A stretch of 64,000 nt of DNA from Sphingobacteriales bacterium (GCA_003963365.1 RXJG01000004.1:124001-188000), one strand, 5' to 3'; positions 26,332 to 34,938 are shown, counted from the first letter of the stretch. Notes: generated from the sequence alone by a model not told the origin. Numbers and translations: made by a program.

Positions 26332-26362
26332 AATTATAAACAGCACAAATTTTATTTTTTAA

Positions 26363-26746
26363 ATGCAGCAGCTTAGTATGAAAGTGTTACCCGGCGAATA
26401 TTCGCTTTGCCGGTTGTCGTCAAATGAATCTATACCATCGTGGGTGTTTGCATCGGCTTTTTATACTGTATCTAAATCGGCAGATGAATTATCTATCATT
26501 GCTGAATCAAAATTTGTTCCCGGTGATATTAAAGCAGAAACCGGCTGGCGAATTTTAAAGATTGAACAAACGTTGGATTTAGCTTTAACAGGCATCACTG
26601 CAAAGTTTTCAACCGCATTGGCCGAAGTGGGCGTTAATCTCTGTGTAATTGCAACCTATGATACGGATTATGTTATGCTGAAACAGGAAAAATTGGCCAT
26701 TGCAATACCTGCTTTGCAAAAGACGGGCATTATGGTGAATGCATAA
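26363..26746 (+). CDS. ACT domain-containing protein
   Basis: A 127-residue protein with two ACT-like halves, as in the COG3603 group. LSMKVLPGEYSLCRLSSNESIP opens the first, and LDLALTGITAKFSTALAEVGVNLC with IATYDTDYVMLKQEKL forms the second. ACT modules bind amino acids or other small ligands; no attached enzyme domain is present. It starts 31 bp after the hydrolase gene and 9 bp before a small membrane-protein gene. Confidence 0.8.
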   Translation: MQQLSMKVLPGEYSLCRLSSNESIPSWVFASAFYTVSKSADELSIIAESKFVPGDIKAETGWRILKIEQTLDLALTGITAKFSTALAEVGVNLCVIATYDTDYVMLKQEKLAIAIPALQKTGIMVNA

Positions 26747-26755
26747 CTTAGCGTT

Positions 26756-26992
26756 ATGAACTACAATGATATAATTGGCGGCATTGGCGTAGGTATTACA
26801 CTACTGGCTTATTTTTTAAATATTTTTTCTTTTATACCCAAAGAAGGGAAACTTTTTTTCCTCATGAATATTGCCGGCGCAGCAATGGCCTGTTACGCTT
26901 CTTTACTGATTAATTACTGGCCTTTTGTAATTTTAGAAGGTGCCTGGACATTAATTTCTATTGCAGGATTCTTTAAAACAACAAACCATTAA
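26756..26992 (+). CDS. CBU_0592-type small membrane protein
   Basis: A 78-residue protein with three hydrophobic segments (IGGIGVGITLLAYFLNIF, MNIAGAAMACYASLLI and FVILEGAWTLISIAGFF). The pattern and length fit the CBU_0592 family of unknown function. It is between the ACT-domain gene and another membrane-protein gene, all on the same strand with short gaps. Confidence 0.65.
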   Translation: MNYNDIIGGIGVGITLLAYFLNIFSFIPKEGKLFFLMNIAGAAMACYASLLINYWPFVILEGAWTLISIAGFFKTTNH

Positions 26993-26996
26993 AAGA

Positions 26997-27521
26997 ATGC
27001 AAACAAAAGATTTCACTTTTATCCATAAATACTTTATGGCCGAAAAACAGGAAAGCCTGTTGTTTTTTATTGTGGGTATGGTAGCCATTATTCTTGCTAT
27101 AATCTTCTTCTTTTTTATAAAAACCAATTCTTCTTTTTATAAAGGCGCTGCCATTCCTTTGATTTTTGTTGGATTGATTCAATGCGTGGTGGGTTATACA
27201 GTTTGGGCCCGCAGCGATAAACAACGTATTGATGTGGCATATAAAATAGGTATGGAGCCGGCAGGTTTTGTAAAAAACGAAGAACTGCCACGTATGCAAA
27301 TAGTAAATAAGAATTTTGTCGTCTACCGTTATACGGAACTGGTACTCGCCACCGTTGGCATTGTACTTATTTTTCTTTTCCGTAATAACCCCGGTAATAG
27401 TTTTTGGTTTGGATTGGGAATAACATTAGCTGTTCAATCACTCATTATGCTGGGGGCCGATTATTTTGCAGAAAAAAGGGCTCTGAATTATACAAAGCAG
27501 GTAGAAGGATTCATAAAATAA
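26997..27521 (+). CDS. Hypothetical inner-membrane protein
   Basis: A 174-residue protein of unknown function. I chose the ATG at 26997 (MQTKDFTFIHKYF) 4 bp after the previous stop; a TTG at 26961 would overlap that gene by 32 bp. Four hydrophobic segments are visible (about LLFFIVGMVAIILAIIFFFF, AAIPLIFVGLIQCVVGYTVW, LATVGIVLIFLF and FWFGLGITLAVQSLIMLGA), with a soluble loop between the second and third pairs. I do not recognise the family. Its stop codon abuts the stop of the convergent dusB gene with no gap. Confidence 0.7.
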   Translation: MQTKDFTFIHKYFMAEKQESLLFFIVGMVAIILAIIFFFFIKTNSSFYKGAAIPLIFVGLIQCVVGYTVWARSDKQRIDVAYKIGMEPAGFVKNEELPRMQIVNKNFVVYRYTELVLATVGIVLIFLFRNNPGNSFWFGLGITLAVQSLIMLGADYFAEKRALNYTKQVEGFIK

Positions 27522-28562
27522 TTAATCTACCGGGCATTTTTCGTGATAATTAATTAACTCAATAGAAGTCTTGGTAAACTCATAACCGGCATACACCGCA
27601 GAAATTTCATTGAGTACTTCATCAATTTCTTCTACTGTTTTGAGGGTAACTAATTTATTGCGGTATTCTTTTATGTTGGGCAATCCTTTTAAATAATTGG
27701 AGTAGTGACGGCGCATTTCATTTATACCCACAACAGGGTTTTTCCATTCCACACTTTTGTATAAATGCTTGCGGCAAACTTCCACTCTTTGTTCAATAGT
27801 GGGAGCAGGTAAATGTTCACCTGTTTGTACAAAATGTTTTATCTCGTTAAACACCCAGGGATAACCAATAGCTGCACGGCCAATCATAACACCATCCACA
27901 CCATAACGGTTTTTATATTCCAGTGCTTTTTCCGGTGAGTCAATATCGCCATTACCAAAGATGGGGATTTGAATGCGTGGATTATTTTTTACTTTACCAA
28001 TCAATGTCCAGTCAGCTTCACCTTTATACATCTGTGTTCTTGTACGTCCGTGAATGGCGAGAGCTTTAATGCCAACATCCTGTAAACGTTCAGCTACCTC
28101 TTCAATATTTTTCGTGTTATCATCCCAGCCCAACCTTGTTTTTACAGTAACCGGCAAAGAGGTTGATTTTACTACCGCACTCGTTAAGCGAACCATTAAA
28201 TCTAAATCTTTCAGCACACCGGCACCAGCACCTTTTAAGGCAACTTTTTTTACCGGGCAACCAAAATTGATATCGAGTAAATCAGGTTGAGTAACATCAA
28301 CAATCCTGGCAGCCAGCGACAAACTTTCTTCATCGCCACCAAAAATTTGAATACCAATGGGTCTTTCATAATCAAATATGTCCAGCTTTTTGCGGCTTTT
28401 AATGGCATCCCGTATCAATCCTTCACTCGAAATAAACTCGGTGTACATCAAATCGGCCCCATTATCCTTGCACACGGCACGGAATGGCGGGTCACTCACA
28501 TCCTCCATAGGAGCAAGTAAGAGTGGGAAATCAGGAAGTTGTATGTTGCCAATAGTTACCAT
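27522..28562 (-). CDS. dusB: tRNA-dihydrouridine synthase (DusB type)
   Basis: A 346-residue FMN-dependent reductase that makes dihydrouridine in tRNA. FPLLLAPMEDVSDPPFR is the FMN-barrel start, LDINFGCPVKKVALKGAGAG has the catalytic Cys, VTVKTRLGW and LAIHGRTRTQMYKG are phosphate and tRNA contacts, and IPIFGNGDIDSPEKAL with GVDGVMIGRAAIGYPW completes the FMN site. Length and motifs are normal. The promoter region is shared with the divergent CPBP protease gene and holds a 14-bp tandem repeat just upstream of the start. Confidence 0.92.
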   Translation of the reverse strand: MVTIGNIQLPDFPLLLAPMEDVSDPPFRAVCKDNGADLMYTEFISSEGLIRDAIKSRKKLDIFDYERPIGIQIFGGDEESLSLAARIVDVTQPDLLDINFGCPVKKVALKGAGAGVLKDLDLMVRLTSAVVKSTSLPVTVKTRLGWDDNTKNIEEVAERLQDVGIKALAIHGRTRTQMYKGEADWTLIGKVKNNPRIQIPIFGNGDIDSPEKALEYKNRYGVDGVMIGRAAIGYPWVFNEIKHFVQTGEHLPAPTIEQRVEVCRKHLYKSVEWKNPVVGINEMRRHYSNYLKGLPNIKEYRNKLVTLKTVEEIDEVLNEISAVYAGYEFTKTSIELINYHEKCPVD

Positions 28563-28569
28563 ACCCTGT

Positions 28570-28601
28570 AATTAATAATTATTAATTAATAATTATTAAT
28601 T
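28570..28601. repeat. 14-bp AT tandem repeat
   Basis: AATTAATAATTATT is repeated at 28570-28583 and 28584-28597, then AATT. The array is also self-complementary. It lies 8 bp upstream of dusB in the divergent promoter region. Confidence 0.85.
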
Positions 28602-28606
28602 GCACC

Positions 28607-28614
28607 TATTTTTG
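28607..28614 (+). promoter_or_regulatory. Candidate -7 box for the CPBP protease gene
   Basis: TATTTTTG fits the Bacteroidota TAnnTTTG box and is 33 bp before the ATG at 28648. No TTTG is seen at the -33 position, where the tandem AT repeat lies. Confidence 0.45.
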
Positions 28615-28647
28615 AGCCTGCAAATTTAATCATCTATTCCGGATTTT

Positions 28648-29598
28648 ATGTATCAGCAAAGACCTAATATTTCGTACCCAACACAACTGGGTATTCTCAT
28701 TGGTTTAGTGGGAGCAGGATTGTTGTTTGGCGGTATTTTAAGTGTGGCCATCATGTTTTCGCAATTAGGTATGGCAAAAGCACAGGATGTAAATCAATTG
28801 CTCAAACCGGAAAATGTAAATATGATTCGCTGGCTGCAGATTATTTCCACCTTCTTTATGTTTTTTATACCGGCGGTGATATTTGCCAGGATTGTCTCCA
28901 AAAAACCATTTCAGTATTTAGGATATAATCATTGGATAAAACTGGAACAGGCAGCATTGGTGATTGTGATAATGATTGCCTGTTTACCGGTAGTTGGTGC
29001 GTTGGGAGAACTCACAGAGAAAATTCCCTTATCACCGGCATTAGCCAAAAGGTTTAAGGATGCTGAAGACAGTTATGAAAAACAGGTAGAGCTGATAATG
29101 GCGATGAAGAACAGTGCAGATTATATATGGAGTATGCTGATAGTGGCAATACTGCCGGCAGTGTTTGAAGAAACGTTATTCAGAGGTGGGTTGCAAAATG
29201 TTCTTACCCGCTGGACAAAATTGCCGGTGCTGGCAATTATACTAACCAGCATTGTATTTAGTGCGGTGCATTTTTCATTCTATGGTTTTTTTGCAAGAGC
29301 AGCATTGGGTATTGTATTAGGAATGATTTATTACTATAGTGGAAACATCTGGCTTAACATCATTGCACATTTATTTAATAATGGAGCTGCTGTAACTTTT
29401 ATGTATGTAAAAACAATGAAGACCGGAAAAATCCCTGATAAAGAACTGGAATCAACCATGCCATTATGGTCCGGTGCTATTGCAGTGGTAATATTAGCGG
29501 GGCTGATAATTGCCTTCATAAGAGTGAGTAAACCTGTTAAAGCAAAAATTGAACAGGAAGCAGCCGCACCAGAAGAAGATAACTGGATGAATCTTTAA
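28648..29598 (+). CDS. CPBP family intramembrane glutamic endopeptidase
   Basis: A 316-residue membrane protease of the Abi/Rce1 (CPBP) family. The catalytic EExxxR motif is FEETLFRGGLQN; the second motif is SAVHFSFYGF and the third IIAHLFNNGAA. About eight hydrophobic segments surround them. Members process prenylated or membrane proteins or give bacteriocin self-protection; the target here is unknown. The cdsA gene begins 16 bp after its stop. Confidence 0.88.
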   Translation: MYQQRPNISYPTQLGILIGLVGAGLLFGGILSVAIMFSQLGMAKAQDVNQLLKPENVNMIRWLQIISTFFMFFIPAVIFARIVSKKPFQYLGYNHWIKLEQAALVIVIMIACLPVVGALGELTEKIPLSPALAKRFKDAEDSYEKQVELIMAMKNSADYIWSMLIVAILPAVFEETLFRGGLQNVLTRWTKLPVLAIILTSIVFSAVHFSFYGFFARAALGIVLGMIYYYSGNIWLNIIAHLFNNGAAVTFMYVKTMKTGKIPDKELESTMPLWSGAIAVVILAGLIIAFIRVSKPVKAKIEQEAAAPEEDNWMNL

Positions 29599-29614
29599 CC
29601 ACACTATTTCAGCA

Positions 29615-30316
29615 ATGGCATTTAACCTCGCAACATTTAAAACAAGAGCATTAACCGCCGTAGTTTTTGTAATAGTAATGCTGGGCGGATTATTATGGAA
29701 CCAATGGAGTTTCCTGGCATTGTTTACGATTATACATTTTGGTTGCTGGTGGGAGTATATAAAATTGATGCGTAAAATATATGGCGAAAAATATTTACCA
29801 TACTGTTTGTTTGGTTTAATTTATATAACCATGCCAGTATTGATGATGATTGCTTTAGCGTTTGAAATAAAAATTTATACTGTCAATAATACTAATGAGG
29901 TTATTTACAACCAACTGATCCCAGTTGTAATTATTTTTTCAATCTGGATAAACGATACAATGGCATACATAGTAGGCTCTTTAATCGGGAAAACTCCCTT
30001 CTCTAAAATATCTCCTAAAAAAACATGGGAAGGAACAATAGGTGGCGCAGTTCTTTGCATTATTGTTATTGGGTTATCAGGGACTTATATTCGTTATGGA
30101 AAGATTATTGACAGCTATCACTGGTATATCATCGCTGCTATCGCTGCTATCTTCGGTACAATGGGCGATTTATTAGAAAGCAAACTCAAACGATTAGCCG
30201 GAGTAAAAGACAGCGGCAGTATAATGCCCGGCCACGGTGGTTTTTTAGACCGGTTTGATTCTTTATTGCTGGCTACTCCTTTTGTTTGGTTATATGTTTA
30301 CTTATTTGTTCGTTAA
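29615..30316 (+). CDS. cdsA: Phosphatidate cytidylyltransferase
   Basis: A 233-residue membrane enzyme that makes CDP-diacylglycerol from phosphatidate and CTP. The C-terminal signature is SKLKRLAGVKDSG followed by MPGHGGFLDRFDS, with the metal-binding acidic residues, and SPKKTWEGTIGG lies before it. It is shorter than the roughly 270-residue E. coli enzyme, with fewer N-terminal helices, a common state in Bacteroidota. psd, which acts later in the same lipid pathway, follows at 30440. Confidence 0.92.
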   Translation: MAFNLATFKTRALTAVVFVIVMLGGLLWNQWSFLALFTIIHFGCWWEYIKLMRKIYGEKYLPYCLFGLIYITMPVLMMIALAFEIKIYTVNNTNEVIYNQLIPVVIIFSIWINDTMAYIVGSLIGKTPFSKISPKKTWEGTIGGAVLCIIVIGLSGTYIRYGKIIDSYHWYIIAAIAAIFGTMGDLLESKLKRLAGVKDSGSIMPGHGGFLDRFDSLLLATPFVWLYVYLFVR

Positions 30317-30335
30317 TTAGTAAAAAGAAATCAGG

Positions 30336-30356
30336 AATAAGAAATAAGAAATAAGA
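30336..30356. repeat. 7-bp tandem repeat (AATAAGA x3)
   Basis: Three perfect copies of AATAAGA lie in the cdsA-psd gap, upstream of the psd promoter. Confidence 0.7.
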
Positions 30357-30390
30357 AAGGAATACAACTTTCAACCTTCAATCCTTAAAC

Positions 30391-30421
30391 TTTTAAACCT
30401 TTCCTCCTTTCCCTATCTTTG
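30391..30421 (+). promoter_or_regulatory. psd promoter
   Basis: TTTT (30391-30394, one base off TTTG) and TATCTTTG (30414-30421) are 19 bp apart, the Bacteroidota housekeeping form. The start codon is 19 bp downstream. It shows that psd has its own promoter despite following cdsA. Confidence 0.65.
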
Positions 30422-30439
30422 CCGCTCTAATTACAACCA

Positions 30440-31099
30440 ATGACAATTCATAAGGAAGGATATACAAGTATTGCCATTACCGGGATTATTTTTGTGGTAA
30501 TTAATCTCATCAGTTTTTATTTTATCAGTGGTGATATGCCGGTATTAAGCTGGATTATCTTTTTTGCCACACTGGGATTATTATTGTTTATCATTTCTTT
30601 TTTCAGGGTACCCACCCGGCAATTAACCTTTAACGAAAATCAAATCATATCTCCGGCGGATGGAAAAGTAGTGGTAATTGAAGAAATAGTAGACGATGAA
30701 TATTTTAAAGACCGCCGCATACAGGTAAGTGTGTTTATGAGTCCGGCCAATGTGCACCAAAACAGGAGCGGAGTGGCTGGTGAAGTGGTATATAATCAAT
30801 ACCACAAAGGAAAATACCTGGTGGCATGGGATCCTAAATCATCTACTGAAAATGAAAGGCATAGTGTGGTGATACGTAATCCTAAAGGTGAAGTGTTATT
30901 TAAACAAATAGCCGGTGCACTGGCTAAAAGAATAGTGAATTACCTGCAGGTAGGACAAAAAGTGGCACAAAACGAAGAGATGGGATTCATTAAGTTTGGG
31001 TCAAGAGTGGATATTTTACTGCCCACCGATGCAAAAGTAAACGTGAAGCTGAACGAAAATGTTAAAGGTGGCGTTTCTGTCATTGCAACATTTGCTTAA
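30440..31099 (+). CDS. psd: Phosphatidylserine decarboxylase
   Basis: A 219-residue enzyme that makes phosphatidylethanolamine. It is the short form (PSD-A type) with two N-terminal membrane helices, an ISPADGKVV segment near residue 70, the VFMSPANVHQNRSGV catalytic His region, and the self-cleavage site GS in FIKFGSRVDILLP, where the Ser becomes the pyruvoyl group. It follows cdsA, its pathway partner, but with its own promoter. Confidence 0.92.
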   Translation: MTIHKEGYTSIAITGIIFVVINLISFYFISGDMPVLSWIIFFATLGLLLFIISFFRVPTRQLTFNENQIISPADGKVVVIEEIVDDEYFKDRRIQVSVFMSPANVHQNRSGVAGEVVYNQYHKGKYLVAWDPKSSTENERHSVVIRNPKGEVLFKQIAGALAKRIVNYLQVGQKVAQNEEMGFIKFGSRVDILLPTDAKVNVKLNENVKGGVSVIATFA

Positions 31100-31144
31100 T
31101 TCCTGTTGTCTTTGTACTTTGGTAACTTTAAAACATCAGACAAA

Positions 31145-31306
31145 ATGAAAAAATTATTCATGCTTGCTACAGCTGCTTTCCTGGTTAGCGGAGTGGCTTT
31201 TGCCCATGGGGGCGATGGTAAAAAATGTAGTAAAAAGGATTGCAAAAAAGAAGCGAAGGCAGACGGTAAATCCTGCTGCAAAAAAGGCAATGGTAAAAAA
31301 TGCTGA
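31145..31306 (+). CDS. Small secreted Cys/Lys-rich peptide
   Basis: A 53-residue protein. The ATG at 31145 gives a clean signal peptide (MKKLFMLATAAFLVSGVAFA) cut before HGGDG; a TTG at 31106 would put junk before it. The predicted mature part has 33 residues with 12 Lys and 5 Cys, including one CC pair, and a GKKC repeat near both ends. A metal-binding or cationic structural role is possible, but I do not recognise a family. A near-consensus TACTTTGG box lies about 20-25 bp upstream, and a strong terminator follows, so it is a single-gene unit. Confidence 0.7.
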   Translation: MKKLFMLATAAFLVSGVAFAHGGDGKKCSKKDCKKEAKADGKSCCKKGNGKKC

Positions 31307-31332
31307 TAAAATATTATTGGCCTATGGAACTT

Positions 31333-31359
31333 CTCCCGACTTAGTCGGGAGTTTTTTTT
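31333..31359 (+). terminator. Rho-independent terminator after the small Cys/Lys peptide gene
   Basis: Perfect 8-bp stem CTCCCGAC (31333-31340) and GTCGGGAG (31344-31351), loop TTA, then eight T. The T-run overlaps the stop codon of the convergent HAD gene. Confidence 0.92.
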
Positions 31360-32053
31360 ACAGGATGTTTTCCAGTTCTTTTAAATGATGGATAGTATAA
31401 GTTGCCTGTTCATTTTTCCCCCCATTAATATGATTGACAAATACACTGTCCATCCCGGTATTTACAGCGCCTAAAATATCTGCTTCTTCATTATCACCAA
31501 CCATGAGGCTTTCGTTGAGTTTTGCGCCAGCCTTATTCATCGCATATTCAAATATCTCCTTTTGTGGTTTCACATAATTGCATCCTTCAGAAGTAATCAC
31601 TTCTTTGAAATAAGCAGTAAGGCCGGAGTTAAGCAATTTATTATGCTGCACTTCTTCAAAACCATTGGAAATAATGTGCAGTGTATAATTTTTATCGAGC
31701 AGGTATTGTAATATCTCTTTTGTATAGGGAAATAACTCTCTTTGTGTGGGCAAAACTTCCAAATAACGAACACTGATAGCCCTTGCCAGTTTTTCATCAC
31801 CAATTTTATAATCCAGTAACGTGTGCCACATTCTTTTCCAGCGTAACTCATCCTGTTTAATAAAACCTTTGCTGTAGCGGTCCCATAATTTATGATTGTG
31901 TTCACGGTAAACAGCATGAAACTCCTCAAAAGGTCCCACACCTTTGGCAGGTAATTCAAACTCTTCATACATTGCTTTTAATGTAAGCGATGAGTTGGTT
32001 TCAAAATCCCAGATGGTATGATCCAGGTCGAAAAAGATATGTTTATATTTCAT
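31358..32053 (-). CDS. HAD family hydrolase, YjjG-type nucleotidase
   Basis: A 231-residue phosphatase. I prefer the ATG at 32053 (MKYKHIFFDLDHT) over 32107, because the upstream 18 residues are not part of the fold. The catalytic motif is D9-L-D11-H-T; motif II is LHIISNGF, the Lys of motif III is in CNYVKPQKEIFEYA, and motif IV is MVGDNEEADILGA. The YjjG (non-canonical pyrimidine 5'-nucleotidase) branch fits the length and cap. It faces an SDR gene divergently. Confidence 0.87.
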   Translation of the reverse strand: MKYKHIFFDLDHTIWDFETNSSLTLKAMYEEFELPAKGVGPFEEFHAVYREHNHKLWDRYSKGFIKQDELRWKRMWHTLLDYKIGDEKLARAISVRYLEVLPTQRELFPYTKEILQYLLDKNYTLHIISNGFEEVQHNKLLNSGLTAYFKEVITSEGCNYVKPQKEIFEYAMNKAGAKLNESLMVGDNEEADILGAVNTGMDSVFVNHINGGKNEQATYTIHHLKELENIL

Positions 32054-32130
32054 TTGAGATTGCGGATTGCCGGGTTTAGTTTTGTACCGGTTAATAAAAG
32101 GCTGCAATCTACAATCTTAAATTTAAAATC

Positions 32131-32847
32131 ATGAATGTTGTTATAACCGGTGCATCCAAAGGAATTGGCAGGGCAATAGCTGAAATATTTGCGGCTAACG
32201 GGCATAACCTTTACCTGTGCAGCCGCAATGAAGTGGTGTTATATAAAGTGATGGAAGAACTCGTTACCAAATACCCGCACATACATGTTAAAGCCAAAAC
32301 AAGAGATTTAAGTACAAGAGAAGGAGTAGATAGTTTTGGTGACTGGATATTAAATAACTCTATTAATATAGATGTGCTGGTGAATAATGCAGGTTTGTTT
32401 GAGCCCGGCAGTGTGTATAATGAACCCGAAGGTGCTATTGACAGAATGATGGCTGTAAACTTTTACAGCGCCTATCATCTTACCCGTAAACTCATTCATC
32501 AAATGATGGAGCAAAGTGATTACCATGGATCGAGAGGACATATATTTAATATTTGTTCCACCGCATCGCTGAGTGCATATAAAAACGGAGGGGCTTACAG
32601 CATCAGCAAATATGCCTTACATGGGTTTTCAAAAAACCTGCGGGAAGAGATGAAACCATACAAGATAAAAGTAACATCCGTTTTTCCCGGCGCTGTGTAT
32701 ACCGATTCATGGAGCGGATCTGATGTTGATCCCAAACGTATCATGGAGTCAGAAGATATTGCTAAGTTGGTTTATACAGCTTCACAACTTTCACCAACAG
32801 CCTGTGTAGAAGAGATTTTAATAAGGCCACAGCTGGGTGATCTTTAG
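32131..32847 (+). CDS. SDR family oxidoreductase
   Basis: A 238-residue classical short-chain dehydrogenase/reductase. TGASKGIGRAIA binds NAD(P), NNAG follows at about residues 85-88, and the catalytic set is Ser143 or Ser146, Tyr156 and Lys160 (YSISK). The basic residues after beta-2 (SRNE) hint at NADP(H). Substrate unknown. A hairpin follows directly after the stop. Confidence 0.9.
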   Translation: MNVVITGASKGIGRAIAEIFAANGHNLYLCSRNEVVLYKVMEELVTKYPHIHVKAKTRDLSTREGVDSFGDWILNNSINIDVLVNNAGLFEPGSVYNEPEGAIDRMMAVNFYSAYHLTRKLIHQMMEQSDYHGSRGHIFNICSTASLSAYKNGGAYSISKYALHGFSKNLREEMKPYKIKVTSVFPGAVYTDSWSGSDVDPKRIMESEDIAKLVYTASQLSPTACVEEILIRPQLGDL

Positions 32848-32874
32848 TTTAACAGCTATTTAACCGCTGTTAAA
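32848..32874 (+). terminator. Hairpin after the SDR gene
   Basis: Perfect 9-bp stem TTTAACAGC (32848-32856) and GCTGTTAAA (32866-32874) starting right after the stop codon. There is no T-run, so termination is probable rather than sure. Confidence 0.6.
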
Positions 32875-32898
32875 GAAATAACACCGGATACTAATTTT

Positions 32899-32906
32899 TA
32901 AATTTG
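32899..32906 (+). promoter_or_regulatory. Candidate -7 box for batD
   Basis: TAAATTTG fits TAnnTTTG and lies 18 bp before the ATG at 32924. No good TTTG is seen upstream. Confidence 0.45.
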
Positions 32907-32923
32907 TTTCCCGGTTTGAAGTT

Positions 32924-34900
32924 ATGAATATTGTATCGTGTCAAATGAAAATGGTATTGAAGAAAAATTTACATTTCCCTCTTCTTACTTTATTACTCAT
33001 CGTTACCTCCTGCCTGGTGACCTCAGCTGTTTTTGCCCAAATAAAATTTACTGCGCATGTAAGTTATAATACCGTAGCAAGAGACCAGGCGCTGCAACTG
33101 GAGTTTGTATTGGAAGGTGCTGAGAGTGCAGACGATTTTACTGCACCATCTTTTACGGGCTTCAATATTTTACAGGGACCCGCTTACGGTAGTTATTTTT
33201 CTGTCAATAATGGGGATGTTACAAAGGGATTAAACATTACTTATATACTGATGCCGCAAAAGCCGGGTAAACTGGTGATTGATGCTGCCCGGGTAAAAGT
33301 AAAAGGAAAAATATACCGTTCAAATTCTGTTACTATTAATGTACTGAATGAACTATCGGGCAAAAGTAATAATACAATTGTTACTGTTCCTCCGTTACCG
33401 GGCATGCGCAACAACAGGCCTGCTAATCCCGATAATAAAGAACTTATTTTAAGAAAAGGGGAAGACCCGATTGCGAAGATTCAAAAAAATTTATTTGTAC
33501 AGGTAGAGGTAAATAAACAAACTTGTTACGAAGGAGAGCCGATTGTGGCAACGTATAAATTATATACAAGGTTACGATCAGTTTCAAGGGTAACAAAACG
33601 TCCTTCCTTTAATGGATTTTCAGTAGTAGAGATGACGCAGCCGGAGAATATGGATTTTCACCCCGATCAATTAAATGGGAAACCAATTTATTCTACGATA
33701 TTAAGGAAAGTACAGTTATTTCCTTTACAATCTGGTCAGCTTACATTAGAGCCGGTTGAAATTGCCAGCCAGGTTCGTTTCTTAAAAGCAGGTGATAAAC
33801 CAAAAAACAATAACAGCATTGATGACCTGTTCAACGATTTTTTTGATGATGAAATGCTGAACGGAGAAACCGAAGAACATAATCTTACGCTGCAAAGTAA
33901 ACCACTAACTATTACTGTAAAACCATTACCGGAAGCAGGTAAGCCGGTAAACTTTAATGGAGCAGTTGGAAAATTCACTATTCAAACTGCTTTAAATAAT
34001 AATAATGTTACCGCCAATGAAAATGGTACATTAAAAGTATTAGTAGAGGGGAAAGGCAATCTTTCCATGATCAATACACCTGTTATTAACTGGCCCCGGG
34101 GAATTGAAGGTTTTGAAGCCACTGCCAGGGAAAATATTGATAACTCCACTATACCCATCAGCGGAACAAAAACATTTGACTATCCTTTTACTGTTACTGA
34201 AAAGGGTAAGTATGAAATTCCGGCGGTAAGTCTTTCTTATTTTAACCCCGAAACAGAAAAATATGAAACAGTCAACTCGGCTATAGTAAGTTTTGCAGTA
34301 AACAAGATTGCTGAAAAGAAAGCACCGGTGGTTAGTAAAGATTATCCGCAGGAAGAAGAATCATTTATTGATAAAGCAAAGAATTTTTATGATGATACAT
34401 TAAAGGGCGAATGGTGGTGGCCGGCTATTGTCTTTTTATTATTGATTTGGGGTGGCTATCAATGGCGGCAAAAAATAAAACTGTCCCGTGCAAAAAATGA
34501 ATTAAAACGCTTGATGGAGGAAGAAAACAAGGAAGATTTTGCTGAAGCTGTTCCACTGACGGAAGGAGTAATAACAACATTTAATACCGATCCTTTAGAT
34601 AAAGCAAGACAACAGCTAAAAAATAATAATTCGATTGGATTTTATAACGAGTTACATAATGCTGTATGGTCTTTCCTGCAGCAGAAATACCAGCTTCGTC
34701 CAACTGAAATGAATAAAAAAGCAGTATCAGATAAATTGAAAGCAGATTTGTTTGGAGAAAATATTGTTACCGGTTTTATTCAAATACTCAATACCTGCGA
34801 ATTGGCTTTGTACACACCCGTTCATTCACAGGAAGAAATGTACCAATTACTGCAACAAGCAGAAACTTTTATAAAAACGATAGAGCATAAAATTATTTAA
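32924..34900 (+). CDS. batD: BatD family protein
   Basis: A 658-residue membrane protein of the Bacteroides aerotolerance group. The start could be any of Met1, Met8 or Met10; a signal peptide ends near VFAQ. The BatD beta-rich periplasmic domain follows (FTAHVSYNTVARDQALQLEF, and the repeated ETYEGEPI-like segment VNKQTCYEGEPIVATYKLY). A membrane helix is near WWWPAIVFLLLIWGGYQW, followed by a charged cytoplasmic tail with helical repeats. batA, batB, batC and batE, usually next to it, are not in this window, so it appears alone. Confidence 0.85.
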   Translation: MNIVSCQMKMVLKKNLHFPLLTLLLIVTSCLVTSAVFAQIKFTAHVSYNTVARDQALQLEFVLEGAESADDFTAPSFTGFNILQGPAYGSYFSVNNGDVTKGLNITYILMPQKPGKLVIDAARVKVKGKIYRSNSVTINVLNELSGKSNNTIVTVPPLPGMRNNRPANPDNKELILRKGEDPIAKIQKNLFVQVEVNKQTCYEGEPIVATYKLYTRLRSVSRVTKRPSFNGFSVVEMTQPENMDFHPDQLNGKPIYSTILRKVQLFPLQSGQLTLEPVEIASQVRFLKAGDKPKNNNSIDDLFNDFFDDEMLNGETEEHNLTLQSKPLTITVKPLPEAGKPVNFNGAVGKFTIQTALNNNNVTANENGTLKVLVEGKGNLSMINTPVINWPRGIEGFEATARENIDNSTIPISGTKTFDYPFTVTEKGKYEIPAVSLSYFNPETEKYETVNSAIVSFAVNKIAEKKAPVVSKDYPQEEESFIDKAKNFYDDTLKGEWWWPAIVFLLLIWGGYQWRQKIKLSRAKNELKRLMEEENKEDFAEAVPLTEGVITTFNTDPLDKARQQLKNNNSIGFYNELHNAVWSFLQQKYQLRPTEMNKKAVSDKLKADLFGENIVTGFIQILNTCELALYTPVHSQEEMYQLLQQAETFIKTIEHKII

Positions 34901-34938
34901 ACAGCAGGGTTCAGGCAAACTTTGCAGCCTGGCCTGTT
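34900..34938. terminator. Nested hairpin between convergent batD and response regulator genes
   Basis: Outer arms AACAG (34900-34904) and CTGTT (34934-34938) enclose CAGGC (34912-34916) and GCCTG (34927-34931). It fills the 36-bp gap and reaches into the response regulator stop codon. There is no T-run. Confidence 0.5.

Noticed and set aside
28570-28601. CRISPR-like repeat array
   Set aside because: Two 14-bp AT-only units without spacers; no cas genes are in the window.
31164-31388. 74-codon plus-strand frame overlapping the small Cys/Lys peptide gene
   Set aside because: It runs through the terminator at 31333-31359 and has no signal peptide, while the 53-codon frame has both a signal peptide and a fitting end.
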